64,000 nucleotides of DNA. Source: Rhodanobacter denitrificans. GTDB lineage: Bacteria > Pseudomonadota > Gammaproteobacteria > Xanthomonadales > Rhodanobacteraceae. A program made the translations under genes and the position numbers. A model generated the notes under the pieces. It had not been told where the DNA came from. It worked only from the letters and a program-made list of their open reading frames with translations, and did no database searches. Positions 1 to 8,763 of the stretch are shown in pieces (the stretch's first letter is position 1; every line of letters begins with the position of its first letter). The stretch spans positions 124,001 through 188,000 of the forward strand of contig JAFIHF010000041.1 of the NCBI GenBank assembly GCA_017848855.1. The letters are read 5' to 3'.

Positions 1-654
1 CAGCGGCGGGCCGCCGAGGAAGATCGTGCCCTGCTCGCGCACGATGATGGTTTCGTCGCACATCGCCGGCACGTAGGCGCCGCCGGCGGTGCAGCTGCCC
101 ATCACCACCGCGATCTGCGGGATGCCGAGCCCACTCATGCGCGCCTGGTTGTAGAAGATGCGGCCGAAATGCTCCTTGTCGGGAAACACCTCGTCCTGCA
201 GCGGCAGGAACGCGCCGCCGGAATCGACCAGGTAGACGCAGGGCAGGCGGTTCTCCAGCGCTCCCTCCTGTGCGCGCAGGTGCTTCTTCACCGTCATCGG
301 GAAGTAGGTGCCGCCCTTCACGGTGGCGTCGTTGGCCAGCACCATCACCTCGTTGCCGTGCACGCGGCCGATGCCGGCGATCACGCCCGCGGCGGGAGCG
401 GCGCCGTCGTACATGCCGTGCGCGGCCAGTGGCGAGAGTTCGAGGAAGGGCGAGCCGGGATCGAGCAGGGCGCGGATGCGTTCGCGCGGCAACAGCTTGC
501 CGCGCGCGACGTGCTTCTCGCGGGCCTTGGCGCCGCCGCCTTCGGCCGTGCGCGCCAGTTCCTGGCGCAGTTCGTCGGTGAGCGTGCGCAGGCGCGCGCT
601 GCTGGCCTGGAACTCGGGGGAACGCGGATCGATCTGCGAGACGATGACACTCAT
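1..654 (-). CDS. liuB: Methylcrotonyl-CoA carboxylase beta subunit, N-terminal part (runs off the window)
   Basis: Carboxyltransferase subunit of the biotin enzyme that carboxylates 3-methylcrotonyl-CoA in leucine breakdown. The first 218 codons are present; the 3' end lies beyond base 1. Translation of the minus strand from the ATG at 652-654 gives the family start ([15 protein letters not shown]) and then conserved stretches such as [29 protein letters not shown] and [14 protein letters not shown]. These are typical of MccB rather than of propionyl-CoA carboxylase beta. The isovaleryl-CoA dehydrogenase that normally sits beside this gene in liu operons is about 16 kb away here. Between them lie an autotransporter and a sugar cluster. 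The family call rests on remembered motifs. Confidence 0.88.
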   Translation of the reverse strand, partial: MSVIVSQIDPRSPEFQASSARLRTLTDELRQELARTAEGGGAKAREKHVARGKLLPRERIRALLDPGSPFLELSPLAAHGMYDGAAPAAGVIAGIGRVHGNEVMVLANDATVKGGTYFPMTVKKHLRAQEGALENRLPCVYLVDSGGAFLPLQDEVFPDKEHFGRIFYNQARMSGLGIPQIAVVMGSCTAGGAYVPAMCDETIIVREQGTIFLGGPPL

Positions 655-763
655 GCGCGGCGGCCGTCGAGATGAAACCGTGGATGATACCGGCTGCGCC
701 ACGAGGTGAAGAGCGGCCCCTTCGATTCTCGCGTTCACGGACGAGCGCACGAATACATCCCAC

Positions 764-793
764 AAAAAAACGGCCGCGCGAGGCGGCCGTTCT
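764..793 (-). terminator. Rho-independent terminator of the Ala-rich lipoprotein gene
   Basis: The hairpin pairs ACGGCCG with CGGCCGT. On the minus strand it is followed by a run of seven T (A-run at 764-770). It starts 25 bases after the lipoprotein stop codon. Confidence 0.8.
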
Positions 794-817
794 TTCGAAG
801 TCGTATCGCGAAGCGGA

Positions 818-1201
818 TCAGTGCTTCTCGGCGGCTTCCTTGGCCTTGTCGGCGGCGTCCTTGACGGCACCGGCGGCGTCCTTCGCGGCGTCGGCGGCCT
901 TGCCGGCGGCGTCGGAGGCGTTGTCGGCGGCGCTCTTCATCTTGTCCATGGCGCTGGCAGCGGTGCTGGCGGCGGCCGGGGCAGCGGCGGTGGAGGCCGG
1001 AGCAGCTTCCGGAGCAGCGGCGGGAGCCGCAGCGGTGGTGGCCGGGGCGGCCTGCTCGGCAGCCTTCTGCGACTGGTCAGCGGACTGCTGAGCCTGGTCG
1101 GCCGACTGCTGGGCGTTCTGCGCGGAATCCTGCGCGCCGTTGCTGCAAGCCGCCAGCAGCGCGACGAGCGCGGAGGCGAGTAGGGTACGCGTAAACTTCA
1201 T
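818..1201 (-). CDS. Small alanine-rich lipoprotein
   Basis: 127 residues, function unknown. The N-terminus is a lipoprotein signal ([19 protein letters not shown]) with lipobox LAAC, so Cys19 should be lipidated. The rest is Ala/Gln/Lys/Asp-rich and low in complexity. An Ala/Pro stretch sits in the middle and a C-terminal half reads [15 protein letters not shown], compatible with a long amphipathic helix. The ATG at 1199-1201 was chosen over an upstream start because a good AGGAG ribosome site precedes it and the signal peptide begins there. It is a single-gene unit with its own terminator. It may be a periplasmic stress or envelope lipoprotein, but nothing specific identifies a role. Confidence 0.8.
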   Translation of the reverse strand: MKFTRTLLASALVALLAACSNGAQDSAQNAQQSADQAQQSADQSQKAAEQAAPATTAAAPAAAPEAAPASTAAAPAAASTAASAMDKMKSAADNASDAAGKAADAAKDAAGAVKDAADKAKEAAEKH

Positions 1202-1358
1202 GGTAAATCTCCTTTGCCGTGGAATGCCGTATGGCCGTTTATTAATAGCGCTTTCCTGCGACTTGCGCCACAACTTTCATGGGGCCGCTTCAGTCGCCGT
1301 TGAAAGCCGGTTCAACGCACTTTCAGGGGGTGGGGCGTTTGGACGCCCCGGCCGCGAT

Positions 1359-2543
1359 TCAATCGACGCATTCGACCGCGATCGCCGTGGCTTCGCCGCC
1401 GCCGATGCACAGGCTGGCGATGCCGCGCTTCAGGCCGCGGGTCTTCAGGGCGTTGAGCAGGGTCACCACCAGGCGCGCGCCGCTGGCGCCGATCGGGTGG
1501 CCGAGCGCGCAGGCGCCGCCGTTGACGTTGAGCTTGGCGTGCGGGATGCCCAGTTCCTTGATCGGTGCCATCGCCACCACCGCGAAGGCCTCGTTGACCT
1601 CGAACAGGTCGACGTCGCCGACCTTCCAGCCGGCCTTGTCCAGCACCTTCTGGATCGCGCCCACCGGGGCGGTGGTGAACCATTCCGGTTCCTGCGAGTG
1701 GGTGGCGTGGGCCACGATGCGGGCCAGCGGCTTGACGCCGCGCGCCTTGGCGTCGTCGGCCGACAGCAGCACCACGGCGGCGGCGCCGTCGGAGATGCTG
1801 GAGGAGCTGGCCGCGGTGATGGTGCCGTTCTCCTTGCGGAACGCGGGCTTGAGCGAGGGAATCTTGGCGATGTCGGAGCGGCCGGGCTGCTCGTCGGTGT
1901 CCACCACCACGTCGCCCTTGCGGCCGGGCACGGTGACCGGGACGATCTCGCCGGCGAAGGCGCCGTTCTGCTGCGCGGCCTGCGAGCGCTTCACCGACTC
2001 GATCGCGAACGCGTCCTGCTCCTCGCGGCTGAAGTGGTACTTGTCCGCGCACAGTTCGCCGAACACGCCCATCGCCTTGCCGTCGTAGGGGTTGGTGAGG
2101 CCGTCCCAGGCCATGTGGTCGACCAGCTTGCCGTCGCCGTAGCGGATGCCGGTGCGCGCCTGCACCATGTGCGGCGCGTTGGTCATCGACTCCATGCCGC
2201 CGGCCACCACCACGGCGGCCGAGCCGGCCTTGATCAGGTCGTGGCCGAGCATGATCGCCTTCATGCCCGAGCCGCACACCTTGTTGATGGTGGTGCAGCC
2301 GGCGGCGGGCGGCAGGCCGGCCGCCAGCGCGGCCTGGCGGGCCGGCGCCTGGCCGAGGTTGGCCGGCAGCACGCAGCCCATGATGACCTCGCCGACGTCG
2401 GCGGCGCCCACGCCGGACTGCTCCAGCGCGGCGCGGATCGCCGTGGCGCCCAGCTTCGGCGTGGGCACGCCGGTGAACTGGCCGAGGAAGGAACCGATGG
2501 CGGTGCGCTTGGCACCGGCGATGACTACGCTGACGTCGGACAT
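1359..2543 (-). CDS. Acetyl-CoA C-acetyltransferase (thiolase)
   Basis: 394-residue thiolase of normal family length. It should interconvert two acetyl-CoA with acetoacetyl-CoA, or cleave 3-ketoacyl-CoA. The nucleophile Cys90 lies in NKVCGSGMKA, the catalytic His349 in GGACALGHPIGASG and the second Cys379 in CIGGGEA. The start MSDVSVVIAG (ATG 2541-2543) was preferred to one ten codons upstream because it matches the usual thiolase N-terminus. It stands alone on the minus strand. It could serve the end of leucine or fatty-acid breakdown, or polyhydroxybutyrate synthesis. A GC-rich hairpin (GGGGCGT/ACGCCCC, 1331-1350) follows the stop without a T-run. Confidence 0.92.
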   Translation of the reverse strand: MSDVSVVIAGAKRTAIGSFLGQFTGVPTPKLGATAIRAALEQSGVGAADVGEVIMGCVLPANLGQAPARQAALAAGLPPAAGCTTINKVCGSGMKAIMLGHDLIKAGSAAVVVAGGMESMTNAPHMVQARTGIRYGDGKLVDHMAWDGLTNPYDGKAMGVFGELCADKYHFSREEQDAFAIESVKRSQAAQQNGAFAGEIVPVTVPGRKGDVVVDTDEQPGRSDIAKIPSLKPAFRKENGTITAASSSSISDGAAAVVLLSADDAKARGVKPLARIVAHATHSQEPEWFTTAPVGAIQKVLDKAGWKVGDVDLFEVNEAFAVVAMAPIKELGIPHAKLNVNGGACALGHPIGASGARLVVTLLNALKTRGLKRGIASLCIGGGEATAIAVECVD

Positions 2544-2764
2544 GGGGAACTCCGCTGAGCACGAATGGCGCATGGCGCCGGGGATGCAACCGTCCGATTA
2601 TCGCAGCCGATGGCGCAGTGCGGCAAACCGGGCGGCATGGGCCATCGCGCCAAGCCGGGCCGGTGTTGTGCGACACTGCGCTTCCACCGGAGCCGCACCG
2701 GCAGGCGCGTCGGGGCGACCACTCCTCGAGGTGGCGAATGTCGTCCAGGGAGCATGGAGAGATC

Positions 2765-5596
2765 ATGAAACCGCATGGGGAAACGGCCGCGCACGGCCTG
2801 CGTTGTCGTCAGCTGGTGTGTGCCATCGGCATGGCCTTGAGCCTGGCCGCCTGCGGTGGCGGCGGCGGTGGGGGCAACATCAAGCCGTCGCCCGTGGGGC
2901 CGCCGGCACCGCCACCGGCGCCGCCGCCGGCGCCGAGCCCGCCGCTGGACGCGCAGCTGTCGATCACCAACACCTATGCCGCCCACAATGCCGGCTACAC
3001 CGGCAGTGGCGTGACCATCGGCGTGGTGGACAGCGGCATCATGCGCAGCAACCCGACGGTGGCCGGGCGGGTCGCGCAGGAGCTGATCTACGTCGACCCC
3101 TCGACCAACAACACGAACATCGACGACGTGGTCGGCCACGGCACCTGGGTTTCGGAAATCGCCGCGGGCACCGCGTTCGGCAAATACCCCGGCGGCATCG
3201 CGCCGGGGGCCAGCCTGGTCTCGGCGCGCATCATCAGCGACACGCCGCCGAAGGACGACGGCTCCGGCAACGGCAACCCGGTGACGGCTTCCGATGCGGC
3301 CTTCTTCGCGCAGACGCTCAACCCGGCGCTGATCCAGGCCGGCGTGAAGGTGATGAACAACTCCTGGGGCGGCATCTACTGGGATACCAGCAATGCCTCG
3401 ATCAACAGCGCTTTCGGCCAGGCCTACCAGCCGTTCGTGCAGCAGGGCGGCCTGGTGGTGTTCGCGGCGGGCAACAGCTCGAAGAGCGACCCCAGCGACA
3501 TCGCCAGCCTGCCCACGGTGGCGCCGGGCCTGGGCCTGGACAAGGGCTGGCTGGTGGCGGTGGCGGTGAACAGCAACAACCCCAGCCAGCTGGCGAGCTA
3601 TTCCAATGCCTGCGGCCGCGCGATGAACTACTGCCTCGCCGCGCCCGGCGACGTGATCGTGCTGGACAAGGACGCCACGTCCTCCAGCACCAGCCCGAAA
3701 TACTGGGTGGTCGGCGGCACGTCGTTCGCCGCGCCGCAGGTCTCCGGCGCGGCGGCGCTGGTGTGGCAGGCCTATCCGTATTTCAGCAACGACCTGGTGC
3801 GGCAGACCCTGCTCGGCACCGCCGACCCGCTGGGCGGTTCGCAGCCCAACCCCACTTTCGGCTACGGCGAGCTGGACGTGGGCCGCGCGGTGAACGGGCC
3901 GATGCAGTTCAACTGGGGCGACGTCACCGTCAACTTCAACGGCAGTTCGAGCTGGAACAACCCGATCTCCGGCGCGGGCGGCCTGATCAAGCAGGGCGGC
4001 GGCACGCTCAACCTCACCCAGCCGTCCAGCTACACCGGCCAGACCCAGGTACAGGCCGGCACGCTGACCGCGAAGTCGCTGGCCGGCGCGGTGGCCATCA
4101 GCAATGGCGCCACCCTGAGCGGCATGTCGGCGATCGGCGGCAACGTCAGCAACGCCGGCACGCTGGCGATCGCGAACGGCAACGTCAGCCTGGGCGGCAA
4201 CTACACGCAGCAGGCCGGCGGCGTGCTCGCGGTGTCGCTGGGCTCGACGCTGAACGTGGCCGGCACCGCCTCGCTCGCCGGCAACCTGCTGGTGACCGGC
4301 ACCAATGCGGGCTACACGGTGAATTCGCACACCAACGTGCTGGTCACCCAGAAGGGTCTCTCCGGCACCTTCGGCGCGCTGACCACGGCCTCGAACGTGC
4401 TGCTCACCGCCACGCTCAACTACGACGCGATGTCGGCCTGGCTCAACGTGTCGCAGGTGTCGGTAACCGCGGTGCAGGGCGCCAGCTACACCCCGGCCGC
4501 GTACGGCGCGGCGCAGCGCGTGGACGCGGCGTTCGGGCAGATCAACGCGCAACTGGGCGCCGGCACGGCCTCCGGCTCGCCGGTGCCCGGCGGCTTCATC
4601 GCCGGCGCGGCCAGCCTGCAGCAAACCGCCACCCTGGCCAACCTGCAGCCGTCGCTGGAAAGCCTGTCCGGCCAGTTGCACGCGGCCAGCGCGGCGATGA
4701 CCTTCGAGGCGATCGACGCGGGCACGCGTGCGCTGACCTCGCGCTTCGACCAACTGCTCGATGCGCCGCGGCCGGGGGCGTGGACGCAGAACCTCGGCTA
4801 CGAAGGCGGCATGTCGCGCAGCGGCTACGGCAACGTGGACTACAACCTGTCCGGCATGCTGGTCGGCCAGGATTTCCGCGTGGACGGCAGCGGCGTGGCC
4901 GGTTTCGCGCTGAGCCAGAGCCGGAGCATGGGGCTGCTGGATGCCAGCGCGGACCGCAGCTTCAGCCATGGGGTGGAAGGCATGCTCTACGGCGGCACGC
5001 TGCGCGGCAACTGGTACGCGATGGGACGCCTGGGCGTGGGTTCCTACCAGGAAACCATGCGCCGCACCCTGCAACTGGGCAGCCGCTTCGGCAGCGTGGG
5101 CAGCGACAGCCGCGGCAGCTACGGCCTGGCCTACGGCGAGAGCGGTTACCGGCTGGACCTGGGCGGTACCCGCGTGACGCCGTATGCGAGCCTGGAATAC
5201 GCGCAGATCCGCAACAGCGGTTTCGACGAGCTGGGCGGCGACGGCTTCGGCCTGAAGTCCGGCGCGCTCACCACCGCACGCTGGCAGGCAGGGCTGGGCC
5301 TGCGCGCCAGCCGCCACTGGCAGCTGGCGCGCGGCGGCAGCCTCAGCCTGCAGGGACGGCTGGCGTGGCAGCAGTCGTTCGGCCTGCGCGGCGAGGCGTT
5401 CGACGCCAGCTTCAGCGGCGTGAACCAGTGGGCGCCCTTGGGCGGCATCGGCCTGTCGCGCTACGGCGGCGTGGCCGGCGCCACGCTGGACTGGAGCATG
5501 GGCCCGCGCAGCAGCCTGCTGCTGGGTTACGACCGCTACTTCGGCCAGTACGACGCGGCGACGATGGCCACGCTGAACTACCGCCGGTCGTTCTGA
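2765..5596 (+). CDS. Autotransporter with subtilisin-like (S8) protease passenger and a lipobox
   Basis: 943 residues. The signal region ends in LSLAACGGG, a lipobox followed by a Gly run and a Pro/Ala-rich linker, so the passenger may be lipid-anchored as in SphB1/NalP. The S8 peptidase domain spans about 55-380 and has the triad Asp89 (GVVDSGI), His125 (VGHGTW) and Ser320 (GGTSFAAPQ). A passenger-repeat region follows (GGTLNLTQPSSYTGQTQV). The C-terminal ~270 residues form an autotransporter beta-barrel ending in YRRSF, with the terminal Phe expected for outer-membrane assembly. The ATG at 2765 has GGAGAG upstream; an in-frame Met nine codons earlier is possible. Family knowledge suggests a surface protease that processes itself or other exported proteins. 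Confidence 0.93.
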   Translation: MKPHGETAAHGLRCRQLVCAIGMALSLAACGGGGGGGNIKPSPVGPPAPPPAPPPAPSPPLDAQLSITNTYAAHNAGYTGSGVTIGVVDSGIMRSNPTVAGRVAQELIYVDPSTNNTNIDDVVGHGTWVSEIAAGTAFGKYPGGIAPGASLVSARIISDTPPKDDGSGNGNPVTASDAAFFAQTLNPALIQAGVKVMNNSWGGIYWDTSNASINSAFGQAYQPFVQQGGLVVFAAGNSSKSDPSDIASLPTVAPGLGLDKGWLVAVAVNSNNPSQLASYSNACGRAMNYCLAAPGDVIVLDKDATSSSTSPKYWVVGGTSFAAPQVSGAAALVWQAYPYFSNDLVRQTLLGTADPLGGSQPNPTFGYGELDVGRAVNGPMQFNWGDVTVNFNGSSSWNNPISGAGGLIKQGGGTLNLTQPSSYTGQTQVQAGTLTAKSLAGAVAISNGATLSGMSAIGGNVSNAGTLAIANGNVSLGGNYTQQAGGVLAVSLGSTLNVAGTASLAGNLLVTGTNAGYTVNSHTNVLVTQKGLSGTFGALTTASNVLLTATLNYDAMSAWLNVSQVSVTAVQGASYTPAAYGAAQRVDAAFGQINAQLGAGTASGSPVPGGFIAGAASLQQTATLANLQPSLESLSGQLHAASAAMTFEAIDAGTRALTSRFDQLLDAPRPGAWTQNLGYEGGMSRSGYGNVDYNLSGMLVGQDFRVDGSGVAGFALSQSRSMGLLDASADRSFSHGVEGMLYGGTLRGNWYAMGRLGVGSYQETMRRTLQLGSRFGSVGSDSRGSYGLAYGESGYRLDLGGTRVTPYASLEYAQIRNSGFDELGGDGFGLKSGALTTARWQAGLGLRASRHWQLARGGSLSLQGRLAWQQSFGLRGEAFDASFSGVNQWAPLGGIGLSRYGGVAGATLDWSMGPRSSLLLGYDRYFGQYDAATMATLNYRRSF

Positions 5597-5639
5597 GGCT
5601 TGCGGCAACGGCGCGCATGGCGCGCCGTTGCCGCAAGCC
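5597..5639. terminator. Perfect 20-bp hairpin between convergent genes
   Basis: A 20-bp perfect inverted repeat (5597-5616 and 5620-5639) with a 3-base loop ATG lies between the autotransporter stop and the end of the DeoR gene. Neither side has a T-run. It may act as a bidirectional terminator or an RNA-stabilising hairpin. Confidence 0.6.
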
Positions 5640-5644
5640 AGCGG

Positions 5645-6460
5645 TCAAACCAGCTCGACCTGCACGCCGGCGCTGCGCAGCGCCTCGACGGTTTCGGCCG
5701 GCGCGCCGGTATCGCTGATCACCTTGTGCAGCTGGCGCACCGGCGCGATCACCGACAGGCTGCGCTGGCCCAGCTTGCTGGAATCGAGCACGGCCACGGT
5801 TTGCCGCGCCACGCGGATCATCAGCGCGTTGAGCGCGGATTCGAGCGGGTCGGGCGTGGTCACGCCCACCTCGGGATCGAGGCCGTCCACGCCGAGGAAC
5901 AGGCGGTCGGCGGAGAGCTTGGCCAGCGCGTGCTCGGCGTCGGGGCCGACCAGCGAGTAGGAGGTCTGGCGCAGCAGGCCGCCCAGCATCATCACGCGGA
6001 TGTGCGGCTGGCCGGACAGTTCCAGCGCGATGTTCAGCGCGTTGGTGATCACGGTGAGCGACTCGAACTTGCGCTGGCGGATCTGCCGCGCGATCTCCAC
6101 CGTGGTGGAGCCGGAGTCGAGGATGATCGTCTCGCCGTCGCGGATCATCGCCGCCGCCGCCTGGCCGATGCGCAGCTTCTGCGCGTGGTGGCGGGTTTCC
6201 TTGATGTTGAGCGGGATGTCGCTGCTGACCGGCACCACCGGCAGCGCACCGCCGTGCGAGCGCACGATCGCCGAAGCGTTCGCCAGCGCCTCGAGGTCGG
6301 CGCGGATGGTGACGGCGGAGGTGTCGAACTTCTTCGCCAGCTCCTCCACCGTGGCGCGGCCGTGTTCCTCCACGTGCTCCACGATCAGGCGGCGGCGTTC
6401 GCCGAGCAGCAGGCGCTGGCGCGGCTTGGCGGGGGGCTGGGCGGCTTGGGCTTTGCTCAT
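5645..6460 (-). CDS. DeoR/GlpR-family transcriptional repressor (AgaR-like)
   Basis: 271 residues. The N-terminal DeoR winged helix is at about 20-75 (RRRLIVEHVEEHGRATVEEL, then SAVTIRADLEAL and IVRSHGGA). A C-terminal sugar-phosphate sensor domain has the family motifs GSTTVEIA and VGVTTPD-type segments (VDGLDPEVGVTTPDP). The start overlaps the stop of the upstream amidohydrolase by four bases (ATGA), so both are on one transcript. The neighbours encode an AgaS-type isomerase, kinases and an aldolase. A role as repressor of galactosamine/tagatose-phosphate use, sensing a pathway phosphate, is therefore likely but inferred. TTTCG sites in the 8.76-8.85 kb divergent promoter are candidate targets. 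Confidence 0.88.
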   Translation of the reverse strand: MSKAQAAQPPAKPRQRLLLGERRRLIVEHVEEHGRATVEELAKKFDTSAVTIRADLEALANASAIVRSHGGALPVVPVSSDIPLNIKETRHHAQKLRIGQAAAAMIRDGETIILDSGSTTVEIARQIRQRKFESLTVITNALNIALELSGQPHIRVMMLGGLLRQTSYSLVGPDAEHALAKLSADRLFLGVDGLDPEVGVTTPDPLESALNALMIRVARQTVAVLDSSKLGQRSLSVIAPVRQLHKVISDTGAPAETVEALRSAGVQVELV

Positions 6461-7674
6461 GCGTCGGCAATATGCAGGAGTCGGGCGGCGTTGTCATGAT
6501 AGACCTTGCGCAGCACCGCGTCCGGCAGCTTCAAGCCGTAGATCGACCAGCGCCCTTGCGGTGGCACGTCCGCGGGCGCGTAGTCGAAGTATTCGTCCTC
6601 GGTTTCGAGGAAGCGGTAGTAGATCTCGTACAGCGCGTCGCCGAACAGCTGCTGCGGCACGTCGTCGCCCCACGGCGAGGGCACCGCGTCGGTGCCGAAC
6701 AGGATGCGGTCTTGGTAGCGGTCGAAGAAGCGCTGCGCGATGCGCGGCTGGCGGCCCAGTTCGCCGATGCGCGCGCTGATGTCCACCAGCGTGTTCGGGA
6801 AGCGCGCGAGGCAGGCCTCGACCGCGGCCAGGTTCTCGGCGTTGTTGCCCACGTGCAGCAGCACGAAGGTGGTCCTGGGGTGGCGCGCGATCATGCGGTC
6901 GCGCGCGGCGATCAGCTCCTGGTGGCTGGGGAACTCCGGGCCGTAGAACGACCAGTCCGGATGGTTGGCCAGTTCCTCGTAGCGCTCATTCTCGCCGTCG
7001 GTGGGCAGGAAGAACGCCTCCGGATCGGAGACATGCAGGAACACCGGCATGTCGTGCGCGGCACAGGCCTCCCACATCGGATCGAAGCGGCGGTCGTCCA
7101 CGCCCACCAGCGGGCCTTCGTCGATGCGCTCGCGCAGGTACAGGCCCAGCGTCTTCAACAGCTTCAGCCCGCGTGCGCCCACGCGCCTGGCGTGTTCGAT
7201 CGCGTCGGCCTGTCGCTGCGGGTAGTCGGCTTGCGGGAACAACTCGAACGAGGGTTCGGTGAGGGTGAGGAAGCGCCCCGGCGCGGCCTGGTCGAACAGC
7301 CGGATGCTTTCCTCCAGCCCCTTGCCGACGCCGCCGGTGAGGTTCACCAGGGTGCGCACGCCCTTGCGGTCCATCACCGGCAGCAGCGCCTCCGGCGTGG
7401 CGAACGGGATGATCTCCTCGCCCACCGACACACCGCTGCGCACGTTCTTCGACCAAGTGAGGTGGGCGTGCACGTCGATCACCGGGAAGCGCGGCCGCTC
7501 GACATGCGTCTGTGGCACGCGCAGCATGCTGCGCGGCTTGAAATCTTTCAGCCGCAGCTCGCTCTTGCTGGCATCGGGCGCGGTCTGCAGCGGGTTCTTG
7601 CCGGCCGCTTCGATGCGCACGGTGCCGGCACCGGTGGGTGGAGCGCAGCAGAGGCAGGATTTCTGGTGGGGCAT
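6457..7674 (-). CDS. Amidohydrolase-family (amidohydrolase_2) metal-dependent hydrolase
   Basis: 405 residues with a TIM-barrel amidohydrolase signature. The first metal motif is VIDVHAHLTW; later come VFLHVSDPE, FVLLHVGNN and an Asp near the end of the barrel (LFGTDAVPSPWG). The start (MPHQKSCLCC) carries an unusual Cys-rich leader and the first ~60 residues precede the barrel. The exact substrate is unknown. Members act on lactones, decarboxylate aromatic acids or hydrolyse C-N bonds. Because the cluster handles an amino sugar and shows no obvious N-acetyl deacetylase, this is one candidate for that step, but it is not in the usual NagA/AgaA family. It is co-transcribed with the DeoR gene (4-bp overlap). 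Confidence 0.82.
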   Translation of the reverse strand: MPHQKSCLCCAPPTGAGTVRIEAAGKNPLQTAPDASKSELRLKDFKPRSMLRVPQTHVERPRFPVIDVHAHLTWSKNVRSGVSVGEEIIPFATPEALLPVMDRKGVRTLVNLTGGVGKGLEESIRLFDQAAPGRFLTLTEPSFELFPQADYPQRQADAIEHARRVGARGLKLLKTLGLYLRERIDEGPLVGVDDRRFDPMWEACAAHDMPVFLHVSDPEAFFLPTDGENERYEELANHPDWSFYGPEFPSHQELIAARDRMIARHPRTTFVLLHVGNNAENLAAVEACLARFPNTLVDISARIGELGRQPRIAQRFFDRYQDRILFGTDAVPSPWGDDVPQQLFGDALYEIYYRFLETEDEYFDYAPADVPPQGRWSIYGLKLPDAVLRKVYHDNAARLLHIADA

Positions 7675-7718
7675 GTTTTTTTCTTCCTCTCCCCGGAGAC
7701 GATATCCCTTCCCGAGGC

Positions 7719-7794
7719 GTCATGCCCGCGCAAGCGGGCATCCATTTTCAGGCATGCCGAAGAGCCGATGGATGCCCGCTTGCGCGGGCATGAC
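7719..7794. repeat. REPIN-type element (27-bp perfect inverted pair)
   Basis: Two GC-rich palindromic units (7719-7745 and 7768-7794) are perfect reverse complements over 27 bp around a 22-base spacer. Each contains its own smaller hairpin (TGCCCGC/GCGGGCA). The element lies between the aldolase and amidohydrolase genes, both on the minus strand. A similarly built but different sequence occurs at 52698-52777. Confidence 0.85.
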
Positions 7795-7845
7795 GTCATC
7801 GCCAAGTTCGGGGCATGGCTGCCCGCGGGGCAGTGAACAAGACGC

Positions 7846-8763
7846 TCAGCGCGGATGCTTCGCCATGATGCCGTGCACCTGGCGCACCAGGTTCACCGCC
7901 TGGTCGAACGGGCGCAGCCACATGTTGCGGCCGAACATCACGCCGCTCGCGCCGCTCTGCATGTAGTGCTCCACCTTGCGCAGCACCGCCGCGTCGTCGT
8001 CGTTCTTCTCGCCGCCGGAGAACAGCACCATGGTGCGGCCGGCCGAGCGCACCACGCGGGCGCAGCGGGCGGCGGAGTCTTCCTGCAGCTTGTCGTACGG
8101 TGCCGGCACGTTCGCCACGCTGTCGTTCGGCTCGTGCAGCTTCACGATGTCGGCGCCCAGCTCCAGCGCCACGCGCGCGGCGTAGTCCTGCGCATACAGC
8201 GTGTTGGTGCCGCCCTTGGCGTTGACCGCGCTGCCGCGCGGGTAGGACCACAGCACCAGCGGCATGCCGTAGCGCTCGCAGTCGCGGCGCACCTGCTCGA
8301 ACTGGCGGAACTCGTCGTGCTGGCGCGGCGAGCCCACGTACATGGTGTAGCCCACCGCGTCGGCGCCCAGGCGCACCGCGTCTTCCACCGAGGCGAACAA
8401 CGGCGAGGTGGCCTCGGCGTCGCTGGGGATGTTGGTCTTGCCGTTGAGCTTGAGGATCAGCGGTACGCGACCGGCGTATCCGGTCATGTACTTCTCGGCC
8501 AGGCCGATGCCCAGCGCGATGGCAGAAAAGCCGCCGGCCGCGGCGAGTTCGAACTGGTAGCTCGGATCGACGGCCGGCGGATGGGGAAAGAAGTCGGTGG
8601 GGCCGTGCTCCAGGCCCTGGTCCAGCGGCAGCACCAGCAGGCTGCCGTTCCTCGGACCCGAGCCGTACAGCAGGCGCCACAGGCGGGCACGCTTGCCCTG
8701 CGACAGCGGCAATGTCGAGAACTTTTCGGAAGCTTGCGAAGGTACTTGTAAGTTCTGATTCAT
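7846..8763 (-). CDS. Class I (DhnA/FbaB-type) fructose/tagatose-bisphosphate aldolase
   Basis: 305 residues. The enzyme family cleaves ketose-1,6-bisphosphates to dihydroxyacetone phosphate and glyceraldehyde-3-phosphate through a Schiff base. Family motifs are LVLPLDQGLEHGP near residues 44-55, LKLNGKTN at about 105-111 and ADIVKLHEP, in which Lys208 is the likely Schiff-base lysine. The start MNQNLQVPSQ (ATG 8761-8763) is chosen because the 12-codon upstream extension looks non-coding. It is divergent from the isomerase gene with only 56 bp between starts. The cluster suggests tagatose-1,6-bisphosphate as substrate, but fructose-bisphosphate cannot be excluded. Confidence 0.87.
   Translation of the reverse strand: MNQNLQVPSQASEKFSTLPLSQGKRARLWRLLYGSGPRNGSLLVLPLDQGLEHGPTDFFPHPPAVDPSYQFELAAAGGFSAIALGIGLAEKYMTGYAGRVPLILKLNGKTNIPSDAEATSPLFASVEDAVRLGADAVGYTMYVGSPRQHDEFRQFEQVRRDCERYGMPLVLWSYPRGSAVNAKGGTNTLYAQDYAARVALELGADIVKLHEPNDSVANVPAPYDKLQEDSAARCARVVRSAGRTMVLFSGGEKNDDDAAVLRKVEHYMQSGASGVMFGRNMWLRPFDQAVNLVRQVHGIMAKHPR

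Noticed and set aside
1140..2558. Long plus-strand frame opposite the thiolase gene
   Set aside because: It is antisense to a full thiolase with catalytic residues. The product is His/Arg/Ala-rich with no domain, as expected from high-GC mirror frames.
2146..5718. 1190-codon frame overlapping the subtilisin autotransporter
   Set aside because: Shifted frame of the same strand, rich in Arg/Gly. It has no signal peptide or motif, while the other frame has a complete protease triad and barrel.
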